Origin: Stratiolaelaps scimitus
Taxonomy: Eukaryota > Arthropoda > Arachnida > Mesostigmata > Laelapidae
NCBI GenBank assembly: GCA_019614645.1
Contig: JABWDB010000001.1
Location: 7,748,001 to 7,812,000 of the forward strand
DNA length: 64,000 bases
Direction: 5' to 3'
In this document: one piece after another, positions 1 through 13,997 of the stretch
Position numbering within the stretch: the first letter of the stretch is position 1
Layout: each line of letters begins with the position of its first letter
Notes under the pieces: generated by a model
What the model was told of the DNA's origin: nothing
The model's database searches: none
What the model saw: the letters and a program-made list of their open reading frames with translations, nothing else
Translations under genes and position numbers: made by a program

Positions 1-3000
1 GATTGCCTTCATGCGTTCATGACAGCGTCTCGGCACAAGGCGGCAGCTAGCTTACGGGCAGCAAGATTTTGTGACGTTCGATAGAGAACTTCGCGATGGG
101 TCAAGTCAAAGGGAGGTCGGCACAGGGGAATAGCGCATGGGAGGGATAGGCCCCAGTGCCGAGGCGGGCTGTTGGGAGGCATGCAGATATTTTAAATCGG
201 CCTAGCATCTGGCGCTCCCACTTTTGATATTGGCCATCGGGACGGGACACAAGGCGCCTTTTGGTGAGGAAGGCAGCCTCAGCCCGGTCGGCCCAGGCGG
301 GAGCCGCACCGCAGGCGCGGCACATGGAGTGAGAGTCTGGAAGGCGGGTCACAAGGGTACGCTATGGACATGGATATGGCGCGGCGGGGGTGGTGGCGGT
401 AGCGGCAGGCTCTTCTCATAGCCGAAAAGTTTGCCGGCTGCAGCGGGTGTCGAGCTGCGTGCTGGCGCACCGTCGTGTTTGGGAAACGGTACGGGAAACG
501 GCTCGACGGAGGCACAGCGACTTGGAGCCTGAGGCCTGAACCCACTGCCCGAACGGCGAATGGGCCATTCTATGCAATGGATGTCCAATAAATGCGCGTT
601 TTGACAAACTGCTTCAACCGAAGGACACCACCCCTTCAACCATAAGCCCCCATTCCTTGCTACCCCAAGTGTCCCTTTTTCTCGCGCCCGTACTCCGCCC
701 ATCGTCCTCCCAGTATCCCCCGTTCTTTCTCAGACGGTATCAGGCGACTTAAGCCGATGGCCACAGGACGAGCTCTCTCAGCTTGTCGACGCACGACGAG
801 TCCAACTTTGAAGTATAGCGGTGCAAATATACCACTGACTATGCTGAACAGAGGTTGGTACAATGGAAGACCTGCTGCTGCTGTGTTCTCAATAGTCTGC
901 TTTAGTCGACGAAACGCAAAAAGACCTAGAGAGAGAGAGAAACTCGTATCTTGCCGACTGCACTGTATTATTGCACTTGAGGAAACTCAAAACGTTTATA
1001 TGGTCGTTAGCCACAAAATAGGCACGAGTAAATATTTCAGGCGGCAAACCGTCGAATATTTATGGCTCGGACGATAACGACAAGCAACGGTTGTCTGCCT
1101 TCAAATCTTAGATATTGTGAGACTGAAGATAGTCTGAGACAGTTTCTGGTCATTCCGTCAGTGATCTCAGCTGTCAAGATATTTCTTACAATATTTGGGT
1201 ACCATGTTGGCAACGATGGCCGGTTCTGTCAACCCTGTCGTATTCCGCATTTGTGCTCTGCCCTCAAAATACATTCTAGCTTTCGAAATCGCCGACCTTC
1301 TGTAAGGCCATGTGATTCTTTGGAAAATGTCTACTGGTGATAGAGATTCAATCTACAATAGCAGATTTATTCCCTTTGGCTATTCTTATTCATTTTGCCG
1401 GTTCGATGTTCGTTCTTTCCTCCGTCATGTCAATCGCCGCACGTTTTTCCAACAGTAGAGTTTCGGGGCACTGTCGCCTCGACGCAATGCTATGACGTCT
1501 CGTGGTCTTCTATGTTTGCAAAAGCGAGGAAGAAAGCGAGCGCGGGCTGAGAAACGGCAGCGGAGATCAGAAGTGGAGTTCTTGATGAGGGGCGTGACGG
1601 AGGCGTTCCCCAATAGCACATCCCGACTCACTCCCTGGGACGTATCCGCATCTCCGTAGACCTCATCCCTGACTGAACACTGTTCGATCGCAAGAATCAA
1701 GGCCCCCCGACAACAAGAAAGTGAATTCAACCATAAACCATATTATCTCTCGTCGGTGTAACCTTTACTATTGTTGTATGCGGTTTCCATTCTGACCCAG
1801 TGTTTCCCTCATATTAGATTGATATCATACGAAACCGCAATCACATTCACGAAGCAGGTTCTACCCCTTGGACCCCACGTGTCAACCTCTTCGATACCTT
1901 TGGGTATCATTGAAGCCTCAAAAAGAGAAGTAACTGAACGTTTTCCTCGGTTATAGCTGTCTTGGTGAGAATCAAGTTGTACAATTGTTTAAAGAATTGC
2001 TTTGGACGGGCGTCACTCACGTGTAGGATGACCTGGGTTTGCTGGTACAGCACGATACAACGACGCTACAAACGGTTGGTAACAAACAACTGCCAACTTG
2101 CAGTCAACTAAATGAATGTGCGACCTTTTGTCAGAGACTTGCTCGGCCTAGTGCCGATTGACGGCTAATGAACTGCCCTGCGACATAGTCTCATAGTCGG
2201 GAGAGGTGGATACGCCGCGCTGCCTCGACTACCGAGACAGCTCGCGCCGGCATACTCGGACACACTGCAGTTCCGTTTGGCCAGCAGGATAACAGAGAAC
2301 ACAACATGAACCCCAGGGGACGTTAAGGAGACAACCTTAAAAGTTGTCGTCGCCTTTGTCGGCTGCGACGTCTTTTTAGTTCATCGGCGCTACACGTCCG
2401 CAGAGCTACACTCCAAGCTTCCTACTCAAGCTTCCCAGGGAGGCGGGTGGGCTGGCAGGAACGCCGACGTCACTAATATTGGCATTGATGCCTCGGGCAT
2501 GCATTATACATGATCTATATTATGCAAATTCAGCGACGCAGATGCACTGGATAAATTGATAAGGGGGGGAGGGGGGGAGGGGGCGCGGAGGCTGACTGGC
2601 AAACGCAAGCACGCCTATGCAGCTGGCTATGCACGATAGACGACCTGCATGATACGCAGTCGATCTTGCGCACGCGATGGTGGTGCCATCGCGTCGACGG
2701 CGAATACGAAGACGGCCGAAGATGAAAGTCATCTTGCAATCACAAGGTCATTGTTGAACATAAAGCGGTATCGTTTATAGGGAACAAAAAGCGAGCTATA
2801 TGAGCAAGAGAGGGAGGGAGAGAGATAGTGAGAAACAGCCTTGGCGTATCACTTCGATATATACGGGCACAACTAGTAGTAATATTTGAGTGTCTCTGAG
2901 GGAAACTCCAGATTAGGAAGAATATTACGACGCGCAGTCGCCGTTGCGGCGGTCGAAAAGATAAGAAGCGAACGTTGGGCTCGCTGTGCAGCTGTACGCT

Positions 3001-4180
3001 CGTGTTTATTTATATTCCGAAATTGCCCCTGGCGTAATCTATTATATATGCACTGTATGTAGTGGTAGTATTAGCAGTAGCTAACTAGATTCTTGTAAAG
3101 CGTATTTAATGTCGTTTTTCATAATACATCGTGTTCATTTTACTATTGCACTCTACCCACACGATATTTCACATCCTTATTAATCATTAAAGGTAGCGCT
3201 CAGCAAGTGACAAGCAGTGATTTAGACCGAGTTCATATTGGGTCGGCAATCAGCAATATAACATTTGGAGCACTACAATGAAATGTATATGAAACAATGT
3301 TCGCCTCCTTGAAAACTAGTAAGGATAAGTCGTGCCTTTCGTTATGGAAGACGTTATCCGTACAAAAAGATGAAATATAATATACATTGTTTGGCTAGCT
3401 CAGAGTCTTTAAGGGCTCTTTAAGTCTTTAAGTCGACGTAGTTCTAAATGCATTCGTTGGCTGGCTCGTTGCCTCAGTCGCTTAATAATTACTATTTTTT
3501 CTTGAGAAAATTGCTTTTTTTGTCTGGCTTGTGACGAGGCTACGTTATGCCGCTATGTACCTGCATTGCCTCTACGATCTGTAATGCACTGTGGATCACG
3601 GCAGTTAGGTATCTAGAATTATCAAATATATAGACTAATTATTAACCACCATCTGTTCCAACTGTTTAGCAACCGCTCCCCCTAAATGAAATCAGGTGAA
3701 GTACTAATAAATATTGCAATGAAATGTTAACATTCCTTTCACGATTTAGAAAAATCTCGTTCAAAACCTTTGTTGAACAACGCTAGTATGTGTTCAACAA
3801 CCGTTACCACTATATAATATTAAAATACTAATAATATTATAATGTGAATAAACAGCCGTGCTCTTGAGGGTGTTCTGACTTGTGCAGTGATTCTTGGCAT
3901 AATAAATCGAGTACACACATGGCGGACTAGAATGTGTACTAGATGTGACATTATGCACCTAACCCGCAGCTTAGCTCACCTGACTTCGTTCTGCCGGCGC
4001 GCACGTCAGACCAAACTAAGGTGCTTCCTCCATTTAGCGCCTTCCAGCGGACAATTTAGAAAAGAGATACTGCTTAAAAGCAGTCGAAGACACTGGACGA
4101 GAGCAGGATATGAGGAGCTGCAGACAGCTGCACTGTTGGAGCGACGAAGGTCTGGCTTGGGGATAGCAGCCCTTCCCTAA
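1..4180. other. Upstream non-coding region, block 1
   Basis: No gene is supported here. Open frames reach at most about 117 codons, overlap on both strands and match no family I recognise. The left part (to about 760) and 2,150-2,720 are GC-rich, and 2,870-3,900 is AT-rich. A G-rich run lies at 2,563-2,583. Around 3,402-3,434 a short CTTTAAG motif is repeated three times. It could be intergenic or intronic DNA. Confidence 0.5.
2563..2583 (+). repeat. G-rich low-complexity tract
   Basis: Runs of seven, seven and five G are separated by single A residues. On the plus strand the tract could form a G-quadruplex. It sits in a GC-rich patch with no supported gene. Confidence 0.8.
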
Positions 4181-4805
4181 CTCGAGGCTCGGGCGGGCAA
4201 CGAGAGGTTATTTTCTCGTCAAGCACTTTGGCACAATTCCCTAGCTAGTCGCCCGGCCGAGCAAGGCGGGCAGGGGTCAGGTCGGGCACAGCCAAACGAG
4301 CTGAGGCGCAGTCCGGCGCAGGCTATGCCATCGCCGGGTCTGACGTTGCGTTTAAAATGGCTCGTTTTTATTTCTTCTTCTGCTCCATCTGTCCGTCCGG
4401 CCTTGTCTTTTTCCTCGTCTGCCTTTCGTCCTTCTTCTTAAATGAATGCTAGAACCAGGGCGGTATCGTGAATCAAGCAGCGTATACCTATAGACATACA
4501 TACAGGAATAGGCCTATATATAGTACATGTATATATCATATAACTGCCTGTGTATGACCCCACCGCCTACTATTCCATAACCGCCCGAAGGAGGAAGTGA
4601 TGCAGCATCTTCCTCCTGCGAGCGGTTGTGGTCGCCTAAAATGGCTGACTGTGTTGGCTGCTGATCCAGAGAAGGACCTAAACAATCAGTGGACCCGAGG
4701 GACAGACAGATAGACGAGGATCTGAGTCTTCTTCTGTGCTAAGTACAGGCTGAGCTCGTTCTCTACATTGCTTGCACAAGTATATGCGTTACCGTTCGTG
4801 CGTAC

Positions 4806-4823
4806 GTGTGTGTGTGTGTGTGT
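4806..4823 (+). repeat. (GT)n microsatellite
   Basis: About nine uninterrupted GT dinucleotides in a GC-rich, gene-free stretch. Confidence 0.85.
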
Positions 4824-7025
4824 CTTCATCTGCATGCGTTTCGATGTAACTCGCAGTAACTCGCCGCGGGTCACCGTTTCTCGACGGCAAACGAACCTCG
4901 GTAGAACACGCGTGCACAGGACCGGGACGTGCTGCCATTTGTTTAGGGCGTCAACCCTGCTCAGCAGCCGGCCGAGGCGTCCGTCTAGCACGTACAGCGG
5001 TGCTGGAGTGAGAACAGTTGCGAGCTGCCCTGCAACCATCGCATATGCCCCTCCAGGCATCGCCCCTCTGGCCCTGTGTCGCGCACCTTTTCCACGTTGG
5101 CGGCGGTGTTCTTCTCTCCACACCGAAGCTCGCAGCATTTGTTTCCCAGCCGCCGCATAAAGGCGTCAGCTCCCGTAGGACACATGGGAAGAGAAACACA
5201 ATTAATGAACGTATTTTACTGCGTTGCACGCACAAACGGCCGTACACAGACGGACTCTGCCTAGGAGAAGCAACAGTGAGTGAGTGAGCGCGTTGTTGCC
5301 GTCGCGGCGACGCTGGTCGAGGGCCGCCGTGAGCCAAAGGAGACGGGAGCAACAGAAGCTGCAGCCGAGCGGGTACATAGCTATAGTACATGCGCAGTGG
5401 CTAGCGGCTGTGATTCAGTAAGTGTAGTGTGGGCTGCAAAAGCAGACCAGGCTGCCCTTCGGCTTGAAACAGCAGAAATCAACCGCCAGCAGCGTCAGGA
5501 GGGGCAACGGGTACAACAAGGGCAGGGCGGATGCGGGCAAATGAGACAGTTTGTGATTGCCGCCCCACCGCCCCGAAATCCCCCAAGACTCCGAAGACGG
5601 GAAGGGGACCTCACCACTATGGCATAATATATCGCTGTTGCATGATTTTGTTTTTTGGTTGTTCTGGTGACATGGACGAAGAACGAAACTCACTGCTGGT
5701 GACGATGACGGCGTCAGCCGCGATGGTGGAGGCATCGTGCACACTAGAAAAACACAGAGAGAGGAAGCTGTGGCTGTAACAGTGACGATGTGGAGATGGG
5801 CTGGAGTTCAGCCGTTTCATCAATCATGACTATGGCTGTGACGAAAAAGCATAATCAGTAAGCTAGCAGAAATCGGCAGACGCACGTTGGCAAACGCGTA
5901 AGAACGCAAAGAAACGCTCTCCGTGCCCATTATCCAGGTTCGAGAGGCAGCTACAATGTGCACTATGTACTATGCGACACCTATGTTCAGCACTTACACA
6001 GTTACGTCTCTAATGGAATTGCTGAAGCTTACGAAATCATTTCGTACACCTTCGTCCCATTCTACGATGACAACAATAACAACGACGACGACGACGAAGA
6101 CAGCAACCTTCAACAACGAAGTAGGCGTTTAATAGATATACGAGAAGCAGATTACGCTGGGGGAATTCGGGCGAGATGAGCGATCCAAAAAATGACCCAA
6201 AAACGCTGCTTATCGAATTGAGTGTTTACTGGTTCCGGAAGACGACAACAAATGTTGCTCCGTTAAAAGAGAACGATGTAGATCGTATCGTCACGTCGGG
6301 CAACGCACTCCTAGCAAATTGTTTTCCAAAATTAAAGAGCGAATTTTCATGCAATTGAATTGAAATAACTGCTTTTCCAGTGAACGCCTTCTCATACATG
6401 GCTATTTGACGCTTTTTTATGTCACTGTATGTGCATAGCCACACTGCCCCATCGCTGCAGGACCTCGTACACCACGAGTGTCGCCGTCATCGGCTTCTAC
6501 CATGCATACGCATCGCCTATTCCGAATAATAGAGACAGAGGTCCAAGCTCTCCTCGGATGGGAGCAGGCGGACCGAGTCGCACATCGTGCACACAAATAC
6601 CTCCTGATAAATACAAATATCTAATACTGAGGCGTGGGTATACAAGACGTTCGGAAAATGACACTAACCTACGGAGAACTAACCAAGGCGTGATGGTTTC
6701 GAGGATTAGCTTCCCTCTCTTTCCTGCCAATAAATAATACACGTAGTTAGTATCATGTATATTAGGGCAGAAAAGGAGAGAAAACATCCAACATACAAGA
6801 TCGCAGCTGGCTCTAAACTGTCATGAACACTTCGAAATGCTTACGATTTTGATCCAGGGTTGTCGTCGTCTATGAACGTTTAATTTTCTTTATCATTTAT
6901 GCACGTCGCTCACTAAATATGTGTCTACAAAAAGTGAAAATAATGAAATTCACGGAAGATGCCTTCGAAACCGTCAAACTTTTGGTTAGTCGTCCGTAGG
7001 GTTGCATAAGTCTACGAACACCCTG

Positions 7026-7040
7026 TATATATATATATAT
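7026..7040 (+). repeat. (TA)n microsatellite
   Basis: Short uninterrupted TA run, one of about thirteen (TA)n loci in the window. Confidence 0.8.
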
Positions 7041-8226
7041 GATCGTATGCGAAATCTGCGAGTAATATGCCACTGGAGAGAACGATGATAGGGTGTTGGT
7101 GCGGCCAAGGCAGTCGATGGTGGCCACTGCCACATATAATATTCCACTTAGCACTTAGATAGCTAGCTGCCTGTATGCTTGCCCAGCTTCCAATATGCAT
7201 GTTATCTGTCGGACCGCCCTGTCGTAGCATGCAGGCTGACACAGGCCCACACACACACATAAATGAACGACTGCTCGTTCGGCCATCCGCAAAGGCACAC
7301 TTCGCGCAGGGCACACGTGAATCGCATTGAGCGGGACGCGTTCATGTACTTTCGTAGCAGCAGTTTGACACTTCCACTTTGATTGGTTGTTCATATTCAC
7401 TTCGGTCTCAAGCAAGAGCTTGGCCAGTCTCTGGGTCCACACAGAGTGTGCCACATGTTCCGGAAATTGCTAGCGAGGCTACCACCAGCTATTGCCAGCT
7501 TACAACCTATAATACGAGTCAACGAGCTCTGCTAAGCAGCACGATGAGCGGCGGGAGCAACCACCAGGACAGCAGTTCTGGCTAGTAGTTGTCCAAGCCA
7601 ACATGGCAGACGCGCAGCGGAAGGCGGACAGCTCGACTCGTGGCAACTCGCCAGCGAAAACCACCCGTCTCCTTCAATCCGACTGTCCGTACCTGTAATT
7701 GAATCTCGAGGCAACGCCTAAAGAGGGACGAACGAACGCGAACGAGCGAACGGACACGTTTACGGGGTCGGGCGAGGCTCGGTCCCACGCCAAAATCGGG
7801 GCCTGCCTCTCCTATCGGCACAGCCCTACACCGGCCTCCCTCCAACCTTCGACAGACAAACCAGTCAAAACGGTGGCGTAAGAGGAAGGAAGGAAGGAAG
7901 GATGCACCCCCGATGGGAAACGGCCCCATCTTCAACAAGTGTTGCATTCTGCTGTTATCTCCTATATCTATTGGGGGACTACTTGCGGACGGCCCTGTGT
8001 ATTGGACACAGAACGGCAAGCCTGTCCGTCGAACGTGTTGGCGCACAAATTGACCCACTGGATAGAATCCACGCTCAGCGAGTTTCTTTTACCGTGATGC
8101 CAGTGAAGTGCCAACGTTACGGCGCACGGAGGCGCTGTGGACGCCGACAAGGGTGGCCATTCCTCCTATCGACCTAGCAACGTACGTGCCAGCGAGCCAG
8201 GCCTTTTCTAACGGCGACGGTGAGAA

Positions 8227-8269
8227 GCCCTTCAAAAGGGGAATCTCCAGCCGAAGTCTTTTGAAGGGC
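8227..8269. repeat. Perfect 12-bp inverted repeat (hairpin)
   Basis: The arm GCCCTTCAAAAG at 8,227-8,238 is exactly mirrored by CTTTTGAAGGGC at 8,258-8,269, with a 19-nt spacer. No open frame or element explains it. Hairpin formation is an inference. Confidence 0.8.
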
Positions 8270-10191
8270 CGAATGGCCGCTCGACTCGCTTCAAATGATA
8301 GAGAAACGAAGAGAAGGAGGCTAACAGCTAAAATCTCACATGGGGGAGGCGGGATGTGGGGCTAGCTAGCTTGCTAGACATCGGCGTTCACCGGCAGCCT
8401 CCTCTGTTCCGACACATGGCGCGCCAACCGACCATCGCCCGTTCTTGCCAAAATTATGTGCCGCCAGAGCCATAAATAAGCTTTAAGCTATAATAGTAAG
8501 AGCCTCAGGCAGCATACTGGTGCCTCAACCCCTGGCTGTCGTGGATTGCGTCGTTCGCTTCTTAGCGCACCCCTACGGTATCAGGGCGGAACGAGAGGAA
8601 CGTAGGGTGTAGATCAGGATCGAAAGACAGAAAGAAACGAACGAATGAGCTGATGTCCAGCCGGTTATCCTAAGGAAGCCTATCTCCTTCCTTCCTTATA
8701 ATTGCGTCTCGAGCCTGCCTCTGCGCTACTGCGTCTTAGGTGTCGACCTGGTCAGGCTCGACCATCGTGATGTTTTAGTGCAATCCTGTATCTGGGGTTT
8801 CGTTCTCCTTCAGGGGACGTTCGGGTTCGAGAGAGGGGAAGCTTTTGCTCTCCCCAACTCAGATTGGCCATTGGACAGTGACTTTTGTGGCTGCGGCGGC
8901 GGAAGCGGCAGCTGCACTGCCGTAAAGAGGCTGGTTGGAGGCCACAATCACAAAGGAAGTGGCTGGTGGAGAACGAAGCAAGGTCACCCACCAGCAGCGC
9001 TGAATTGGCTGTTCCTCCTGAGTTAGCCATTCATTTTATGGGCCCGGCCGCCACCGCGTCCTGCTTCACGTCCGCTAGCGCCAGCAGCAGCTTCACCACT
9101 ACCCTACCACGTGCTTTTCGTCGTCTTATTCCTTTTCTTTCTCCCCATCCCCCTGTTTCGTTCGTCTTTCTCTCTCGTCCTTTGAATACCACCAGTGATC
9201 CTGAACGCTTATTGAATATTTGAATGAGTGGAGGCTGTGGCTCGAGCGGCCGGGGCAGCCATGAAGGGCGTAATGCGGACGGAGGACCTTGGTATCTCCC
9301 TTTGTCGGGCAGGTTGGCTTGGCGTGGCCAGCAGGCCACTAGCGGTGGGAGCTGGGGCCGATGCGCTTGTGAGCTCCTGTTCTGCGGGCGCGAACGGAGG
9401 GAGCCAACGAACGTAGCGGCTGTCTTTGCAGTCTTAGTGCACAAGTCCGTCTGTCGTTGCCGCTGCGTATCTTTTCTCTGGAGCAGACAGCACGCGGTGC
9501 CACAAAGCCCGTACAGCAGAAGATGAGAAGAAGAATCGAGAGGGGGCTAGTCGCAGAGCAGAGACCGGTCACGAGCAAGTCTTAGCCAGTGTGTTCATCG
9601 AAGAAACCACACCAGTTACCATGAGTGTAGCGGTGGTGGTGGCGCGGGGGAGGGGGCGACAGCGAAGAGGCAAAGGGAGAAAAACGAGAGGCGTTGTGAC
9701 GCACTCGATTTGCATAGTCCCCACCTAATGTCAGGCAGCCCAATCCACGGCCTGGTCTCCATCCTCACGAACCCCTTGTCGGATGCGGTCGTTACCCAGA
9801 AAGCAGTCCCTCGGTCGAGTTGCTTGTTTTGCGGCAGGAAGGAAGCAAGCAAGGCAGCGGACAGCCACGGCATGCCTCCAGCAGCGTCTTCGTCTAACAG
9901 CTCTGCAAGCCTACGGCCTGCACCGGGAGGGAGAGGTGCCTTCCTTGCCAGGACGCAACTTAGACGGAATTCGAACCTGCGTTGCGACATACCGCACATC
10001 TATGTGGGTCGCCTATCTATGTACGTCTTGCGGTGTAGTGTACTTGTACCGAGATACGAGCAAGCAAAAAATCCCTTATTGCACTAACGTCGTCACGTAC
10101 GCCACATCTAAAGAGTAGTGACATTCTACAAGCAAAGAAAAAAGAGGGAGTCCCACCGGCTACGGGACATTTCTATGGCATTCCACTATAC

Positions 10192-10256
10192 CAGCAGAAC
10201 GCCTAGGGGACACTGGAGCTGGAATCAGCAGAACGCCTAGGGGACACTGGAGCTGG
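10192..10256 (+). repeat. Tandem duplication, 34-bp period, two copies
   Basis: A 31-bp block beginning CAGCAGAACGCCTAGGGGAC occurs at 10,192-10,222 and again, identically, at 10,226-10,256, separated by 3 nt. Perfect identity suggests a recent slippage or duplication event. The flanks give no sign of a longer satellite. Confidence 0.9.
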
Positions 10257-10542
10257 GGCAATCGCGGTGATTCAGACAGCCGATCACATGTTTACGAGAG
10301 TCTTCTAGGGCGCTGGCCGTATTTGGACTGCAGCGACTGCGGCGAGTGGACTTTCAAGATAATGACATATCCCTTGTTTTAGCTGGTGGAAACTTCTAAA
10401 CTAAAGCACTGGAGTCCTAGACAAGGCCGAGACCTTAAAAGGGCTTTCGTACGCATGGTCAGCTATGAACATGGGATGTGTCATGCCGCCTATGCCAGCA
10501 TAGGCTGCTTACTTGTTCGTCATAAACAAAAAAGCTTCCCCG

Positions 10543-10567
10543 ATATATATATATATATATATATATA
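10543..10567 (+). repeat. (AT)n microsatellite
   Basis: About 25 nt of uninterrupted AT dinucleotide at the edge of an AT-rich block. Confidence 0.9.
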
Positions 10568-13500
10568 AACAAGTTATCCATGCATCTGCATTACGTTAGC
10601 CACGATTCATATCGAAAATAAGATAATTTCATTCGACTGCCCCACGATCATCTCAGCTGTACTTCAATCAACTTTCCTTAATACATACTAAATTTATAGT
10701 ACCTCGAACTATCATATACATGCCTAAAGCACAAAGACAATTTGATGGTTGAATTGTACATTTGGAAATTAAATTAATTCTTTTGTAATTTAGTACGCTA
10801 ACTTCACCATTGGGACAGAATTCCACAGGTGCAAATTAATTCTACATTTTCTAACGACGTGATGGTTTATTTCAGGTAAGCGGTCACCTGTCCTCAACGC
10901 CGGCAGATAATACTGAAGCCGCAAGGATCTACCTACGGATTTTATAATTGAGGATACAATACGATACCTGGTTTATTGACGGAACTGCAAGTTCTCGATA
11001 GTCGAGCGAAACATCGTTTACTGGTTACCATTTGATATTGCATGTGATTAACATAACATTTGTGAGGATATCGATTGCGACTTGTAATAGGAAGACACTT
11101 TTTGGAAGCAGCTTCAGCATTGATTCAAATATCGCAAGGCTTGCCCATGATGCTTTGTCTACAAGAAAGAAATATGACATGAAATTTTATATCAGATACT
11201 CTTGAACTGTATCCGAAGGTAGCGCTGCTCCTATTGCAAGTCGACTGAAAGTCATCTATTTTTTTATAAATACTTCCATAACTATTGGTAGCGATTTATT
11301 GGAACAATTATTGTGTATGAAAAGTGAAGGCTGATACAGGGAGAGAAACAGCAAAGAAAAACGCGTTCGTTGAAGGTGGCAAACTTTCAACCGTTCGATG
11401 AGTGATTCGTTATTTCGAATTCAATTACGTGGCATACGCAAAGCCTCGTCAGATGCAATATCTGCTGTGCCTCTCAAAGGGACACGAATGTATCACAAAT
11501 CTGCCTCTTGTGTGGATGGCCTTCTTCGTCTCGCGTGTTATGTCGACGTGGGTGGTAGGAACTTCTGTACGAATTTGATTCCACATTCCTTTCTTTCGAT
11601 GGGAGTATATTTGATGTGTGATGAACAATTCAACGATCGCCCCACTCTAGCTACATGTTGCAGCTGATTTGCTGATTGAGGGGGAGTGAGGGTCTTCCGT
11701 GAATGGTAGTCGTATGTTACTCAAAATAGCCTTTGGGTCAGATGATCAGGCTTTGACACACTATGTCAAGTATGCCAGGAACCCTTGGCATATACATATT
11801 CACTTAGTGAATCGTATCAGACAGGAATTTGCGTGCTCGGCGCACGTGAAAATCATGACAGACACTAGTCGATCGGCTGGGACAACAAAGAGCCAACATT
11901 TCCGCGGGCGATTTACAGCATGCCGCTGCTGTTGATACTTGTTACACTCGCTGCCACAGCGCCGATATCGCTGTTAGTACAGCTTGTGTTGCGCCCAGCT
12001 GAGATCCTAATTTACTGCTACAACTGACGCCTATTACACGTGCCCACATAAACGTTAAGTTCGCTAGGTTGCGCGAATATCATCATATGATGGCTATTGT
12101 GCGCTATGAACTCGCCGGCAGCTGGGATTGCTGGAGGCGCTTTGCTCGAAGCAAAGAACGTGTTTTTCTTGCTCTCGTCTTTCCCTCTCTTTGCCTGCGC
12201 GTACACTTTTTCCGAAATTGTAATAGAAGCAGATCGAGACTGGGACAGGACTTCGGGTTGTTGGGATAGAAGTGGTCCTGCAAAAGTAGTCGTAGTAGTT
12301 GTAGTGGCCGATGAGAGTGGCAATAGAAAAATGAGGAAAGAGGTTGCTCTTCGTTCTTTAGCGGACCCTCCGTTGGATGTTTTCTCTCTCTCTCTGCTTG
12401 TGCTTCCGCCGTTCTGTTAGCGGCGCCGCCACTACGAGCAGCACTAGCCGGGAGGCTAGCTAGACTCGGACGATATGTTCCTCCTATTTTCCCCGTCCTC
12501 TTGCCTTGGAGGATTTAAAGTTTAAAATGAACCTCGTTAAAAAATCGCCCTTACCTCGGTCGCACGCACACTGACTCTTCGTCGCTAGGTCGCTCACTTC
12601 GGTGGGTAGTTATAGCGGTTCTGTGCAAAATCCTTCGTTATCGTCATCGCTCCCGAGCAAAAGTATACGCAAGACTGGCTATACTACGAACGACTGTGAG
12701 AATATTTAACACTGTGCGCATGAGGTGGCGAGAAATCGCGGAGCGGCGTGTGTACTGAGACGATACGATATACGCTGAAAGTCGGCATACCAGGCGTAGA
12801 TAAAAGCTAGTGAGGAGCGCAAGGACCTTGTAGGACCTACATCACATCGAAAACCGAATTCAGCGGGCGATCTGAACACGTTGAGGATGAAGCACAACAT
12901 CGAATTCGTTCGGTCGCTGACGTTGTGGCTCATCTGTAGACAAATACGATGGACGACTCCATTCGCCGGGTCTGCAACGTTCGACTTACTATAGAAAATA
13001 TAGCCAATTTTTAAAAAATACGTGCAGTTAGCTGAGCAACGAGCAGGCTATTGAAATAGGGCCGGCCACACAGGCGCCAATCCACATACTGGTCACTAAG
13101 GAAATGAAATGGAAACATTGAGAGCCCTACACCTGAAAATAAAGAGAAAAAAAGCACAGCGACAGCAGCAAGAGCGAGGTGTAAGGGCGTCGTCTGGGCG
13201 ACTGAACAAAAAGAGTTCCCGTGCTCCCGACCCCTTTCCTAAGGCCCATCCGTTCTCTCATCGTCCGCGACCGCCCTGTCGCGCTCCTGCGCGTTCCGTC
13301 TGATGTGCGCGCTCGTTTCAAAAGGGCCGCAAACACTTCTTCACGGCTGCTTCGCTCCTGCTCCCGTTAACGGCGGAAGGAGTACAACGTAAAATGAAGA
13401 GAGCGATACGAAATAGAAAACGAAGCAAAAAAAAGTAGAAAAATTCACCGAAGAATTCCCGGCCTCCGCTAAACAATGAGCTTCTCAAATTCAAGGCAGG

Positions 13501-13958
13501 AAATTAATCGTTTCCTTTCATTGCCACGAACGAGCGGCACCGCGCTAGCGGCGGCGACGGCGACGATATATATGTATAGAAAGCGCCGTCTGCAAAACCG
13601 GCGACGTCTAGAAAGTGAAGCTACTGACGGCAAGTGGCAGTGTGTCTGGATGGTGCCAGGAAAGAGCCAATGACGTCGCAACGACGCAAAGGCGATCCCC
13701 AGAAGAACACCTTTGGATGACGTTTCCTGTTGTTGACCGTCTGGCGTCCCCTACCGTGTACGATTCTCGCATCGGAAGTGCACTTCTCCATCGGCAAATC
13801 ATATGGTGACGAGGACCAGTTGATCGTTGTTCGTTATGAATGAGGTGTGTGCATGAACCCCCTTCTAACCCTGGTAACTGAATAAAATTAATCATCCAAG
13901 TAGGATGTGCGTGAGAGTGGCTTTCACGTTAGGTGGGGACAGATTATATTATGAGCAC

Positions 13959-13997
13959 TCTCTCCCTCTCCCTCTCCCTCTCTCTCTCTCTCTGTCT
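13959..13997 (+). repeat. (CT)n / (CCTCT)n low-complexity tract
   Basis: Pyrimidine run made of CCTCTC units passing into pure CT dinucleotide. Confidence 0.85.

Larger units (their letters stand above)
4181..9999. other. Upstream non-coding region, block 2
   Basis: This GC-rich stretch has many overlapping short open frames on both strands. The longest is about 158 codons on the minus strand at 7,582-8,058. None has a recognisable domain, a conserved cysteine pattern or flanking splice sites I would trust. Simple repeats are (GT)n at 4,806-4,823, a GAC/AAC-type triplet run near 6,068-6,100, (TA)n at 7,026-7,040 and (GGAA)n near 7,884-7,901. A perfect hairpin lies at 8,227-8,269. Confidence 0.5.
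10000..13100. other. Upstream non-coding region, block 3 (largely AT-rich)
   Basis: Mostly AT-rich from about 10,500 to 11,950, with few and short open frames and no recognised product. It contains a 34-bp tandem duplication at 10,192-10,256 and (AT)n at 10,543-10,567. A CATCATATGATG palindrome lies near 12,082. No gene is supported. Confidence 0.5.

Noticed and set aside
9960..10040. Minus-strand tRNA suggested by GGTTCGAATTCC near 9,968-9,985
   Set aside because: No complementary T-stem and no A box at the right distance on that strand.
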